Positions 1 to 13,075 of a DNA stretch of 64,000 bases are shown piece by piece. The notes under the pieces are model-generated. The model ran no database searches. It had not been told where the DNA came from and saw nothing but the letters and a program-made list of their open reading frames with translations. The stretch lies in contig NW_026570326.1 in the NCBI RefSeq assembly GCF_019649055.1, forward strand, positions 186,001-250,000. Direction: 5' to 3'. Every line of letters starts with the position of its first letter. Position 1 is the first letter of the stretch. The stretch is from Paramacrobiotus metropolitanus (Eukaryota; Tardigrada; Eutardigrada; Parachela; Macrobiotidae). The position numbers and the translations under genes were made by a program.

Positions 1-992
1 AAAAATTTTTAAAATCGTTTAAATTATTTTCTAATGAAACAGCGGCAGCAGGATTCGGTTGTTCAGACAGACCGTCGCTAACAGGGCATGTATCGTTAAT
101 AAGAACACAACATGCACCGGCATCCGATGTAAACAACGCAGACAGGTGCGGCTGTGATCAGTGGTAAGTTGTCTGGAGAGTGAAAACAACGCCCGATGCC
201 TGCACTTGTTGCTGCCAACACTGCATCAATGTCACGCCGATCGTATCATCAGATCCCGATCTCCGCGATGCGCGGGAATGGGACAACTGCATCCGTTACT
301 TGCATTACTGCTGGTATTAAATCGCGTATTCGCGCACTCGTTCTGCTGAAATAAAAATTAATCATTTGCAGCAATAAATGGCCACCGTTGTAGAGTATGC
401 GTAATACGTGCAGATGTAGTGTAAAGAGTGAGTAGTGTACTTTAAATACCGGTAAGGAAAGCGTATGTAAGAATAAAATGCAGGAAAATTAGAAATTAAT
501 ATTATTACACCGTCGTTTTTGTTGACAAAATACTAAAAAAAAGAGAAATAATTTGCTAAGGTAGCAGCTCTCACCAGGACTGATTTTCAACAGACAGTCG
601 CTGATAGTGCACTTAAAAACTACTAGCACCACTTAGTGTACTGATATGTATCAGATAAGAACAGCGCCGGTAAATGTGGAGATGAGAACAATAACCGACG
701 ATGCGGCACTTGTTGCTGCCAACACGGCGTAAACACGGATCGTATCTTCCGATCCCGATCGCTATCTGGTCACAGCACGGCTGCGCTGGAATGGCAAATT
801 GCACGATTTGCATCCGTTGGAGAACTGCCATACAGTCATTACAAAGTGATCCGCACCACTCTGCCATACCTGGCCAAAAGATCACGAAATTCTCCTATGT
901 GAATTCTCAAGTGCATTAACGAGATAGTCTCAGTTAATTCTATTGTACAAGCATCACATTTATCTACGCCGGCCAGTCAGTAATCTGCGGCC
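1..992. other. 5' flank of first F-box-family gene, no gene seen
   Basis: No convincing coding exon is visible here. Two diverged direct copies of a segment of about 120 bp lie at roughly 195-315 and 700-835. Both contain CACTTGTTGCTGCCAACAC followed by a similar GATCGTATC...GATCCCGATC block. The short open frames over these copies do not match each other and carry no recognisable motif, so I treat them as decayed duplicated DNA. The promoter of the gene starting at 993 should lie in this stretch, but I see no clear core element. Confidence 0.4.
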
Positions 993-2890
993 ATGGATTT
1001 TGCCAGTCTACGGACAAACAGTGTTGATATCCTGGGTGAAGACGGTTTCTTCCGGCATGCGCGTGTGGTGGATGTGGCTGATAACGGGCTCTTCATTGAC
1101 TTCCTCTGTCCCAAACGACGACGTGTGCGTATTCCTTATGATCAGGTCTTCCTGGTTAACTCACAGCAATTGCTTATGTGTTCGGAGTTAATCAGCGCGA
1201 TCCCTGAAACATGGGCACCGATCCCCGTGGCGGTACTGCGGCGAGACTCACCCAATCAGCCATGGATTTGGAAAGCGGCAACGGTGATTAGCCTCGTCAG
1301 CCGGATGCGTCGGAACGCTTACGAGGCTTTTGTTGTACATTGGGGGGAGGGGCAACAGCAAACCGATGTCGTCCACGCCTCGCGGATCCGCTGGAGAGTC
1401 TCGGAGAAGTGGTGGGCGGAGCACGGTGCAGTCCGCTGGGTGCCCGTGCGTTCGCGTCCCGAGGACTGGACCAATGCAAGCGACTACATGGCGCACTTCC
1501 CGACCCGCATCCAGCCGGGCGATTTTGTCAAGCGCAGTGTACCGTTGCCGCATGCGTGCGATCAACCCGCCGCTTTACTCGAACGTCTGTGTGGGTACCA
1601 TCGGAATCTGGTGTTTGTGAGCGTGGACGTCGCGGATGGACGGTTGTGGTATATTGTGCGGAATATTGACCGGGCGTCACTAGGCGTGGTAAATTAAATT
1701 ATTGAAAATACGGTGGCTATATATAATTATACTACGTAGTGTAATTGCTGAATTTTGAAGATGGGCGCGCTGAGCAGACTCTCGAATCGCCTTAGCGGGA
1801 TCATTCCGTGGCTTTTACTGCCGGATGTTGTCAGCAGCATTACGGACTGGGATGAGCTTATTCTGGATCTTTGGATGGGAGTGTTTTCCCATTTGGATTC
1901 TGCCCGTCAGCATCTACTGCGAAGAACGTGCGCGACGTGGAATTCGATCATGGCGTCGCCTCTACTCACTCCACACGTGCTTGTGCAGGGCAGACAGCGT
2001 TACAAGGATCATGGACTGCTAACAGTGTTATTTCATACTGTGCGCACTACTACACGAACTATTACCGTAACAAATGATGACCCGGAAGCGAGTGATGCGG
2101 ATGCCGTGCCTGCCCTCTTGGACTTCCTGGCGTTCCTGGCCGGTTGGAATACACCTATTCGACATTATAATCTGCGCTTGGTCGGATTTGAAATTCACGT
2201 CCGAGTGGGGGCGTCCCGGCCCGGAATCTGCGCAGTCCATGTTTTTGACCATTACGCTGAACTGTTTGGGCGTACGCTGCACGGCTTTATTGGTTCGTGC
2301 CGCACATTATCCTGTCAGTCCATCCATTTTATTCGTTGCGATTTCAAAGTCGAGTGCATATATCTGCATGTTAACGACGGATTCCACCGCCCGCCACCTG
2401 TTTCAGCGCGCTTGACGGTGGCGTTGCAAGTAGGATCCGATTTTGAGTGTGCATTGTGGAATGCTCTGGGAGCGTCCCTGCCTGAGCTCAGTGCTGCCGA
2501 AATCGGCCATCTTCTGACCTGGCGAGCGGACAAAAACGGAACGAATGAAGGCCGGCGGTTACTGAAGGTCAGTTACATATTTTTATATGCATTTTTACTA
2601 CATGTTATAGCTTTTCTTGATGTGTACAGTGCTTACGCAAGTAATGACGCTTAGTACACCAAGTACATATTTTGCTTGCCATGGTTTATGCTACTCGATT
2701 CCATGAAGTGTGAATGCGCATTCTTTTGCAGTTGCTGTGCGCTGTGCAGACAGCAGATCCGCGTCTTGTGTCGCATTACCGCGGGAAGAAGTGGTGCATG
2801 GACGGCATGAACGATTTCCCACCGACACTGCATATGTTCAATCGTTTGTTGCTGCGTCTCTGGTTGGAGCTGACCAATCGCTTTCCTTAA
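993..2890 (+). CDS. F-box family protein, three exons, 553 aa
   Basis: Exons are 993-1688, 1761-2567 and 2732-2890 (232, 269 and 52 codons). Both introns (72 and 164 nt) are GT-AG and phase 0. Exon 1 carries the family N-terminal domain with NSVDILGEDG, VVDVADNGLFIDFLCP and, near its end, a VDVADGRLWYI block. Exon 2 has an F-box at about residues 265-300 (LDLWMGVFSHLD, then LRRTCATWNSIMASP). Exon 3 has TADPRLVSHYRGKKWCMDG. An F-box normally binds Skp1 in an SCF ubiquitin ligase, so a substrate-adaptor role is likely; the target is unknown. The ATG at 993 sits just before the conserved NSVD block, as in the paralogues. No break is seen. The exon boundaries rest on comparison with paralogues within this window. 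Confidence 0.82.
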
Positions 2891-3376
2891 TCGCCGTACA
2901 TGTTTAGTATTAGCTGAGGGGGTGGATCTTAGCCTATTCTCTTTTTATCTTGCCTTTTTTGCACTGTGATTGTCGTCTGGCTGGCCTAGAGGGAGGTTTG
3001 TGGCGTGGCTGTCTTTTCTAAACTTTAGGCGCCTGTTTTATCTTGTACTGCTTTTGAAGCTTCTTATTTTCTGTTTTTATTTTCCTGCTTTTGCGGACTC
3101 ATATTTTGATGTCTTTATCTTGTCATGCATTTAATTTTTCTGGTTTTTCGTATAAGAATAGAACATTCTTGTTCTTGGAGCTAGTGACTGAACTTAGCAC
3201 GGATCACTGTTTACTGTTTTTGTCATGAACGGCGGCATACACTTGATCATCGCCGTGCATCGTCAATAAAATTGCTGTCAGAAAGTGGGTCTATACCGTT
3301 GTGAGGATTGCTTCGAGCAAGTGCAAAGAGCTACCGTTTATATTAGCTTTGGTACGATTCGGCAGTACCCGGTACC
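2891..3376 (+). other. 3' UTR and spacer before the satellite
   Basis: This T-rich stretch follows the stop codon of the gene ending at 2890. It carries a poly(A) signal about 375 nt downstream, and the satellite begins about 110 nt after that. No other coding region is seen. Confidence 0.5.
3265..3270 (+). terminator. AATAAA poly(A) signal
   Basis: A canonical AATAAA lies 375 nt after the stop codon at 2890 in T-rich DNA and is followed by GT-rich sequence. It probably ends the first F-box-family transcript just before the satellite. Confidence 0.5.
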
Positions 3377-3471
3377 CGGAAGTGGTCGCCAGTACCACAC
3401 CACCTCCCCGACACTGACACTTGCGGCTGCAAGTGGTCGGCAGTACCACAACACCCCCCCGCCACTGACAC

Positions 3472-4074
3472 ATGTGGCTACAAGTGGTCGCCAGTACCAC
3501 AACACACCCCGGCACTGACACTTGCGGCCGGAAGTGGTCGGCAGTGCCAAACCACCTCCCAGGCACTGACACATGTGGCTGCAAGTGGTCGGCAGTACCA
3601 CAACACCCCTCGGCACTGACACATGTGGCTACAAGTGGTCGCCAGTACCACAACACACCCCGGCACTGACACATGTGGCTACAAGTGGTCGCCAGTACCA
3701 CAACACACCCCGGCACTGACACTTGCGGCCGGAAGTGGTCGGCAGTGCCAAACCACCTCCCAGGCACTGACACATGTGGCTGCAAGTGGTCGGCAGTACC
3801 ACAACACCCCTCGGCACTGACACATGTGGCTACAAGTGGTCGCCAGTACCACAACACACCCCGGCACTGACACTTGCGGCCGGAAGTGGTCGGCAGTGCC
3901 AAACCACCTCCCAGGCACTGACACATGTGGCTGCAAGTGGTCGGCAGTACCACAACACCCCTCGGCACTGACACATGTGGCTACAAGTGGTCGCCAGTAC
4001 CACAACACACCCCGGCACTGACACTTGCGGCCGGAAGTGGTCGGCAGTGCCAAACAACCTCCCCGGCACTGACG
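3472..4074. repeat. 151-bp trimeric higher-order repeat within the satellite
   Basis: Here three monomer types follow each other in fixed order (50 + 51 + 50 bp). The types are CACATGTGGCTACAAG with CGCCAGTACC, CACTTGCGGCCGGAAG with CAGTGCCAAACC, and CACATGTGGCTGCAAG with CGGCAGTACC. The 151-bp period repeats about four times and then breaks into other orders of the same types towards 8 kb. Confidence 0.8.
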
Positions 4075-7000
4075 CATGTGGCTGCAAGTGGTCGCCAGTA
4101 CCACAACACACCCCGGCACTGACACTTGCGGCCGGAAGTGGTCGGCAGTGCCAAACCACCTCCCCGGCACTGACACATGTGGCTGCAAGTGGACGCCAGT
4201 ACCACAACACACCCCGGCACTGACACATGTGGCTACAAGTGGTCGCCAGTACCACAACACACCCCGGCACTGACACTTGCGGCCGGAAGTGGTCGGCAGT
4301 GCCAAACCACCTTCCCGGCACTGACACATGTGGCTGCAAGTGGTCGCCAGTACCACAACACACCCCGGCACTGACACATGTGGCTACAAGTGGTCGGCAG
4401 TACCACAACACCCCCCCGGCACTGACACATGTGGCTACAAGTGGTCGCCAGTACCACAACACACCCCGGCACTGACACTTGCGGCCGGAAGTGGTCGGCA
4501 GTGCCAAACCACCTTCCCGGCACTGACACATGTGGCTGCAAGTGGTCGCCAGTACCACAACACACCCCGGCACTGACACTTGCGGCCGGAAGTGGTCGGC
4601 AGTGCCAAACCACCTCCCCGGCACTGACACATGTGGCTGTAAGTGCGCCAGTACCACAACACACCCCGGCACTGACACTTGCGGCCGGAAGTGGTCGGCA
4701 GTGCCAAACCACCTCCCAGGCACTGACACATGTGGCTGCAAGTGGTCGGCAGTGCCAAACCACCTTCCCGGCACTGACACATGTGGCTGCAAGTGGTCGC
4801 CAGTACCACAACACACCCCGGCACTGACACTCGCGGCCGGAAGTGGTCGGCAGTGCCAAACCACCACCCCGGCACTGACACATGTGGCTGCAAGTGGACG
4901 CCAGTACCACAACACACCCCGGCACTGACACTTGCGGCCGGAAGTGGTCGGCAGTGCCAAACCACCTCCCCGGCACTGACACATGTGGCTGCAAGTGGAC
5001 GCCAGTACCACAACACCCCCCGGCACTGACACATGTGGCTACAAGTGGTCGCCAGTACCACAACACACCCCGGCACTGACACTTGCGGCCGGAAGTGGTC
5101 AGCAGTGCCAAACCACCTTCCCGGCACTGACACATTTGGCTGCAAGTGGTCGCCAGTACCACAACACACCCCGGCACTGACACATGTGGCTACAAGTGGT
5201 CGGCAGTACCACAACACCCCCCGGCACTGACACATGTGGCTACAAGTGGTCGCCAGTACCACAACACACCCCGGCACTGACACTTGCGGCCGGAAGTGGT
5301 CGGCAGTGCCAAACCACCTTCCCGGCACTGACACATGTGGCTGCAAGTGGTCGCCAGTACCACAACACACCCCGGCACTGACACTTGCGGCCGGAAGTGG
5401 TCGGCAGTGCCAAACCACCTCCCCGGCACTGACACATGTGGCTGCAAGTGGTCGCCAGTACCACAACACACCCCGGCACTGACACTTGCGGCCGGAAGTG
5501 GTCAGCAGTGCCAAACCACCTTCCCGGCACTGACACATGTGGCTGCAAGTGGTCGCCAGTACCACAACACACCCCGGCACTGACACATGTGGCTACAAGT
5601 GGTCGGCAGTACCACAACACCCCCCGGCACTGACACATGTGGCTACAAGTGGTCGCCAGTACCACAACACACCCCGGCACTGACACATGTGGCTGCAAGT
5701 GGACGCCAGTACCACAACACCCCCCGGCACTGACACATGTGGCTACAAGTGGTCGCCAGTACCACAACACACCCCGGCACTGACACTTGCGGCCGGAAGT
5801 GGTCGGCAGTGCCAAACCACCTTCCCGGCACTGACACATGTGGCTGCAAGTGGACGCCAGTACCACAACACACCCCGGCACTGACACTTGCGGCCGGAAG
5901 TGGTCGGCAGTGCCAAACCACCTCCCCGGCACTGACACATGTGGCTGCAAGTGGACGCCAGTACCACAACACCCCCCGGCACTGACACATGTGGCTACAA
6001 GTGGTCGCCAGTACCACAACACACCCCGGCACTGACACTTGCGGCCGGAAGTGGTCGGCAGTGCCAAACCACCTCCCAGGCACTGACACATGTGGCTGCA
6101 AGTGGTCGGCAGTACCACAACACCCCCCGGCACTGACACATGTGGCTACAAGTGGTCGCCAGTACCACAACACACCCCGGCACTGACACATGTGGCTGCA
6201 AATGGTCGCCAGTACCACAACACACCCCGGCACTGACACATGTGGCTACAAGTGGTCGGCAGTACCACAACACCCCCCGGCACTGACACATGTGGCTACA
6301 AGTGGTCGCCAGTACCACAACACACCCCGGCACTGACACTTGCGGCCGGAAGTGGTCGGCAGTGCCAAACCACCTTCCCGGCACTGACACATGTGGCTGC
6401 AAGTGGTCGCCAGTACCACAACACACCCCGGCACTGACGCTTGCGGCCGGAAGTGGTCGGCAGTGCCAAACCACCTCCCCGGCACTGACACATGTGGCTG
6501 CAAGTGGACGCCAGTACCACAACACACCCCGGCACTGACACTTGCGGCCGGAAGTGGTCGGCAGTGCCAAACCACCTCCCCGGCACTGACACATGTGGCT
6601 GCAAGTGGACGCCAGTACCACAACACCCCCCGGCACTGACACATGTGGCTACAAGTGGTCGCCAGTACCACAACACACCCCGGCACTGACACATGTGGCT
6701 ACAAGTGGTCGGCAGTACCACAACACCCCCCGGCACTGACACATGTGGCTACAAGTGGTCGCCAGTACCACAACACACCCCGGCACTGACACTTGCGGCC
6801 GGAAGTGGTCGGCAGTGCCAAACCACCTTCCCGGCACTGACACATGTGGCTGCAAGTGGTCGCCAGTACCACAACACACCCCGGCACTGACACATGTGGC
6901 TACAAGTGGTCGGCAGTACCACAACACCCCCCGGCACTGACACATGTGGCTACAAGTGGTCGCCAGTACCACAACACACCCCGGCACTGACACATGTGGC

Positions 7001-7596
7001 TGCAAGTGGACGCCAGTACCACAACACCCCGGCACTGACACATGTGGCTACAAGTGGTCGCCAGTACCACAACACACCCCGGCACTGACACTTGCGGCCG
7101 GAAGTGGTCGGCAGTGCCAGACCACCTTCCCGGCACTGACACATGTGGCTGCAAGTGGTCGCCAGTACCACAACACACCCCGGCACTGACACTTGCGGCC
7201 GGAAGTGGTCGGCAGTGCCAAACCACCTCCCCGGCACTGACAATTGTGGCTGCAAGTGGACGCCAGTACCACAACACACCCCGGCACTGACACTTGCGGC
7301 CGGAAGTGGTCGGCAGTGCCAAACCACCTTCCCGGCACTGACACATGTGGCTGCAAGTGGTCGCCAGTACCACAACACACCCCGGCACTGACACTTGCGG
7401 CCGGAAGTGGTCGGCAGTGCCAAACCACCTCCCCGGCACTGACACATGTGGCTGCAAGTGGTCGCCAGTACCACAACACACCCCGGCACTGACACTTGCG
7501 GCCGGAAGTGGTCGGCAGTGCCAAACCACCTCCCCGGCACTGACACATGTGGCTGCAAGTGGACGCCAGTACCACAACACCCCCCGGCACTGACAC

Positions 7597-10500
7597 ATGT
7601 GGCTACAAGTGGTCGCCAGTACCGCAACACACCCCGGCACTGACACTTGCGGCCGGAAGTGGTCGGCAGTGCCAAACCACCTCCCAGGCACTGACACATG
7701 TGGCTGCAAGTGGTCGGCAGTACCACAACACCCCCCGGCACTGACACATGTGGCTACAAGTGGTCGCCAGTACCACAACACACCCCGGCACTGACACTTG
7801 CGGCCGGAAGTGGTCGGCAGTGCCAAACCACCTTCCCGGCACTGACACATGTGGCTGCAAGTGGTCGCCAGTACCACAACACACCCCGGCACTGACACAT
7901 GTGGCTGCAAGTGGTCGCCAGTACCACAACACACCCCGGCACTGACACATGTGGCTACAAATGGTCGGTAGTACCACATCACCACCCGGCACTGACACAT
8001 GTGGCTGCAAGTGGACGCCAGTACCACAACACACCCCGGCACTGACACTTGCGGCCGGAAGTGGTCGGCAGTGCCAAACCACCTTCCCGGCGCTGACACA
8101 TGTGGCTGCAAGTGGTCGCCAGTACCACAACACACCCCGGCACTGACACATGTGGCTACAAGTGGTCGGTAGTACCACATCACCACCCGGCACTGACACA
8201 TGTGGCTGCAAGTGGTCGGCAGTACCACACCACCTCCCCGGCACTGACACATGTGGCTGCAAGTGGTCGGCAGTACCACACCACCTCCCCGGCACTGACA
8301 CATGTGGCTACAAGTGGTCGGCAGTACCATAACACCTCCCCGGCACTGACACATGTGGCTACAAGTGGTCGGCAGTACCACAACACCTCCCCGGCACTGA
8401 CACATGTGGCTGCAAGTGGTCGGCAGTACCACACCACCTCCCGGCACTGACACATGTGGCTACAAGTGGTCGGCAGTACCACAACACCCCACGGCACTGA
8501 CACATGTGGCTACAAGCGGTCGCCAGTACCACAACACACCCCGGCACTGACACTTGCGGCCGGAAGTGGTCGGCAGTACCACACCACCTCCCCGGCACTG
8601 ACACATGTGGCTACAAGTGGTCGGCAGTACCATAACACCTCCCCGGCACTGACACATGTGGCTACAAGTGGTCGGCAGTACCACAACACCTCCCGGCACT
8701 GACACATGTGGCTGCAAGTGGTCGGCAGTACCACACCACCTCCCCGGCACTGACACATGTGGCTACAAGTGGTCGGCAGTACCACAACACCCCACGGCAC
8801 TGACACATGTGGCTGCAAGTGGTCGGCAGTACCACAACACCCCCCGGCACTGACACATGTGGCTACAAGTGGTCGCCAGTACCACAACACACCCCGGCAC
8901 TGACACTTGCGGCCGGAAGTGGTCGGCAGTGCCAAACCACCTCCCCGGCACTGACACATGTGGCTACAAGAGGTCGGTAGTACCACACCACCACCCGGCA
9001 CTGACACTTGTGGCCGGAAGTGGTCGGCAGTACCACAACACCTCTTGGCACTGACACATGTGGCGACAAGTGGTCGCCAGTACCACAACAGCCACCGGCA
9101 CTGACACTTGTGGCCGGAAGTGGTCGGCAGTGCCAAACCACCTCCCCGGCACTGACAATTGTGGCTGCAAGTGGACGCCAGTACCACAACACACCCCGGC
9201 ACTGACACTTGCGGCCGGAAGTGGTCGGCAGTGCCAAACCACCTTCCCGGCACTGACACATGTGGCTGCAAGTGGTCGCCAGTACCACAACACACCCCGG
9301 CACTGACACTTGCGGCCGGAAGTGGTCGGCAGTGCCAAACCACCATCCCGGCACTGACACATGTGGCTGCAAGTGGTCGCCAGTACCACAACACACCCCG
9401 GCACTGACACTTGCGGCCGGAAGTGGTCGGCAGTGCCAAACCACCTCCCCGGCACTGACACATGTGGCTGCAAGTGGACGCCAGTACCACAACACCCCGG
9501 CACTGACACATGTGGCTACAAGTGGTCGCCAGTACCGCAACACACCCCGGCACTGACACTTGCGGCCGGAAGTGGTCGGCAGTGCCAAACCACCTCCCAG
9601 GCACTGACACATGTGGCTGCAAGTGGTCGGCAGTACCACAACACCCCCCGGCACTGACACATGTGGCTACAAGTGGTCGCCAGTACCACAACACACCCCG
9701 GCACTGACACTTGCGGCCGGAAGTGGTCGGCAGTGCCAAAACCACCTTCCCGGCACTGACACATGTGGCTGCAAGTGGTCGCCAGTACCACAACACACCC
9801 CGGCACTGACACATGTGGCTGCAAGTGGTCGCCAGTACCACAACACACCCCGGCACTGACACATGTGGCTACAAATGGTCGGTAGTACCACATCACCACC
9901 CGGCACTGACACATGTGGCTGCAAGTGGACGCCAGTACCACAACACACCCCGGCACTGACACTTGCGGCCGGAAGTGGTCGGCAGTGCCAAACCACCTTC
10001 CCGGCGCTGACACATGTGGCTGCAAGTGGTCGCCAGTACCACAACACACCCCGGCACTGACACATGTGGCTACAAGTGGTCGGTAGTACCACATCACCAC
10101 CCGGCACTGACACATGTGGCTGCAAGTGGTCGGCAGTACCACACCACCTCCCCGGCACTGACACATGTGGCTGCAAGTGGTCGGCAGTACCACACCACCT
10201 CCCCGGCACTGACACATGTGGCTACAAGTGGTCGGCAGTACCATAACACCTCCCGGCACTGACACATGTGGCTACAAGTGGTCGGCAGTACCACAACACC
10301 TCCCCGGCACTGACACATGTGGCTGCAAGTGGTCGGCAGTACCACACCACCTCCCCGGCACTGACACATGTGGCTACAAGTGGTCGGCAGTACCACAACA
10401 CCCCACGGCACTGACACATGTGGCTACAAGCGGTCGCCAGTACCACAACACACCCCGGCACTGACACTTGCGGCCGGAAGTGGTCGGCAGTACCACACCA

Positions 10501-11050
10501 CCTCCCCGGCACTGACACATGTGGCTACAAGTGGTCGGCAGTACCATAACACCTCCCCGGCACTGACACATGTGGCTACAAGTGGTCGGCAGTACCACAA
10601 CACCTCCCCGGCACTGACACATGTGGCTGCAAGTGGTCGGCAGTACCACACCACCTCCCCGGCACTGACACATGTGGCTACAAGTGGTCGGCAGTACCAC
10701 AACACCCCACGGCACTGACACATGTGGCTGCAAGTGGTCGGCAGTACCACAACACCCCCCGGCACTGACACATGTGGCTACAAGTGGTCGCCAGTACCAC
10801 AACACACCCCGGCACTGACACTTGCGGCCGGAAGTGGTCGGCAGTGCCAAACCACCTCCCGGCACTGACACATGTGGCTACAAGAGGTCGGTAGTACCAC
10901 ACCACCACCCGGCACTGACACTTGTGGCCGGAAGTGGTCGGCAGTACCACAACACCTCTTGGCACTGACACATGTGGCGACAAGTGGTCGCCAGTACCAC
11001 AACAGCCACCGGCACTGACACTTGTGGCCGGAAGTGGTCGGCAGTGCCAA
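7597..11050. repeat. Large tandem duplication within the satellite, offset about 1,914 bp
   Basis: The block at about 7597-9120 recurs at about 9510-11050 with the same order of rare monomer variants. Examples are the CATCACCACCC monomers (7970 and 9885), the CCATAACACC monomers (8330 and 10240) and the ACAGCCACC monomer (9090 and 11004). The offset stays at 1,913-1,914 bp throughout, so a block of about 38 monomers was copied as one unit. Confidence 0.8.
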
Positions 11051-13075
11051 ACCACCTCCCCGGCACTGACACATGTGGCTGCAAGTGGTCGGCAGTACCA
11101 CACCACCTCCCCGGCACTGACACATGTGGCTACAGAGTGGTCGGCAGTACCACACTACCTCCCCGGCACTGACACATGTGGCTACAAGTGGTCGGCAGTA
11201 CCACACCACCTCCCCGGCACTGACACATGTGGCTACAAGTGGTCGGCAGTACCACAACACCTCGCCGGCACTGACACATGTGGCTACAAGTGATCGCCAA
11301 AACCACAACACCCCCCGGCACTGACACATGTGGCTACAAGTGGTCGGCAGTACCACACCACCTCCCCGGCACTGACACATGTGGCTGCAAGTGGTCGGCA
11401 GTACCACAACACCTCCCCGGCACTGACACATGTGGCTGCAAGTGGTCGGCAGTACCACACCACCTCCCCGTCACCGACACATGTGGCTACAAGTGGTCGG
11501 CAGTACCACACCACCTCCCCGGCACTGACACATGTGGCTACAAGTCGTCGGCAGTACCACACCACCTCCCCGGCACTGACACATGTGGCTACAAGTGGTC
11601 GGCAGTACCACAACACCTCCCCGGCGCTGACACATGTGGCTGCAAGTGGTCGGCCCTACCACACCACCTCCCCGGCACTGACACATGTGGCTACAAGTGG
11701 TCGCCAGTACCACAACACCCCCCGGCACTGACACTTGCGGCCGGAAGTGGTCGGCAGTACCACACCACCTCCCCGGCACTGACACACGTGGCTCCAAGTG
11801 GTCGGCAGTACCACACCACCTCCCCGGCACTGACACATGTGCCTCCAAGTGGTCGGCAGTACCACACCACCTCCCCGGCACTGACACATGTGGCTCCAAA
11901 TGGTCGGCAGTACCACAACACCCCCCGGCACTGACACATGTGGCTACAAGTGGTCGCCAGTACCACAACACACCCCGGCACTGACACTTGCGGCCGGAAG
12001 TGGTCGGCAGTGCCAAACCACCTCCCCGGCACTGACACATGTGGCTACAAGTGGTCGGTAGTACCACACCACCACCCGGCACTGACACTTGTGGCCGGAA
12101 GTGGTCGGCAGTACCACAACACCTCTTGGCACTGACACATGTGGCGACAAGTGGTCGCCAGTACCACAACAGCCACCGGCACTGACACTTGTGGCCGGAA
12201 GTGGTCGGCAGTGCCAAACCACCTCCCCGGCACTGACACATGTGGCTGCAAGTGGTCGGCAGTACCACACCACCTCCCCGGCACTGACACATGTGGCTAC
12301 AAGTGGTCGGCAGTACCACACTACCTCCCCGGCACTGACACATGTGGCTACAAGTGGTCGGCAGTACCACACCACCTCCCCGGCACTGACACATGTGGCT
12401 ACAAGTGGTCGGCAGTACCACAACACCTCGCCGGCACTGACACATGTGGCTACAAGTGATCGCCAAAACCACAACACCCCCCGGCACTGACACATGTGGC
12501 TACAAGTGGTCGGCAGTACCACACCACCTCCCCGGCACTGACACATGTGGCTGCAAGTGGTCGGCAGTACCACAACACCTCCCCGGCACTGACACATGTG
12601 GCTGCAAGTGGTCGGCAGTACCACACCACCTCCCCGTCACTGACACATGTGGCTACAAGTGGTCGGCAGTACCACACCACCTCCCCGGCACTGACACATG
12701 TGGCTACAAGTCGTCGGCAGTACCACACCACCTCCCCGGCACTGACACATGTGGCTACAAGTGGTCGGCAGTACCACAACACCTCCCCGGCGCTGACACA
12801 TGTGGCTGCAAGTGGTCGGCCCTACCACACCACCTCCCCGGCACTGACACATGTGGCTACAAGTGGTCGCCAGTACCACAACACCCCCCGGCACTGACAC
12901 TTGCGGCCGGAAGTGGTCGGCAGTACCACACCACCTCCCCGGCACTGACACACGTGGCTCCAAGTGGTCGGCAGTACCACACCACCTCCCCGGCACTGAC
13001 ACATGTGCCTCCAAGTGGTCGGCAGTACCACACCACCTCCCCGGCACTGACACATGTGGCTCCAAATGGTCGGCA
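10780..13075. repeat. Second block duplication within the satellite, offset about 1,167 bp
   Basis: The block at about 10780-11910 recurs at about 11947-13075, offset 1,166-1,167 bp. Shared rare variants include CAAGTGATCGCCAAAACC (11286 and 12452), ACAAGTCGTCGG and GGTCGGCCCTACC. A further block at about 12850-13080 recurs at about 13615-13845 (offset 764 bp). Confidence 0.75.
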
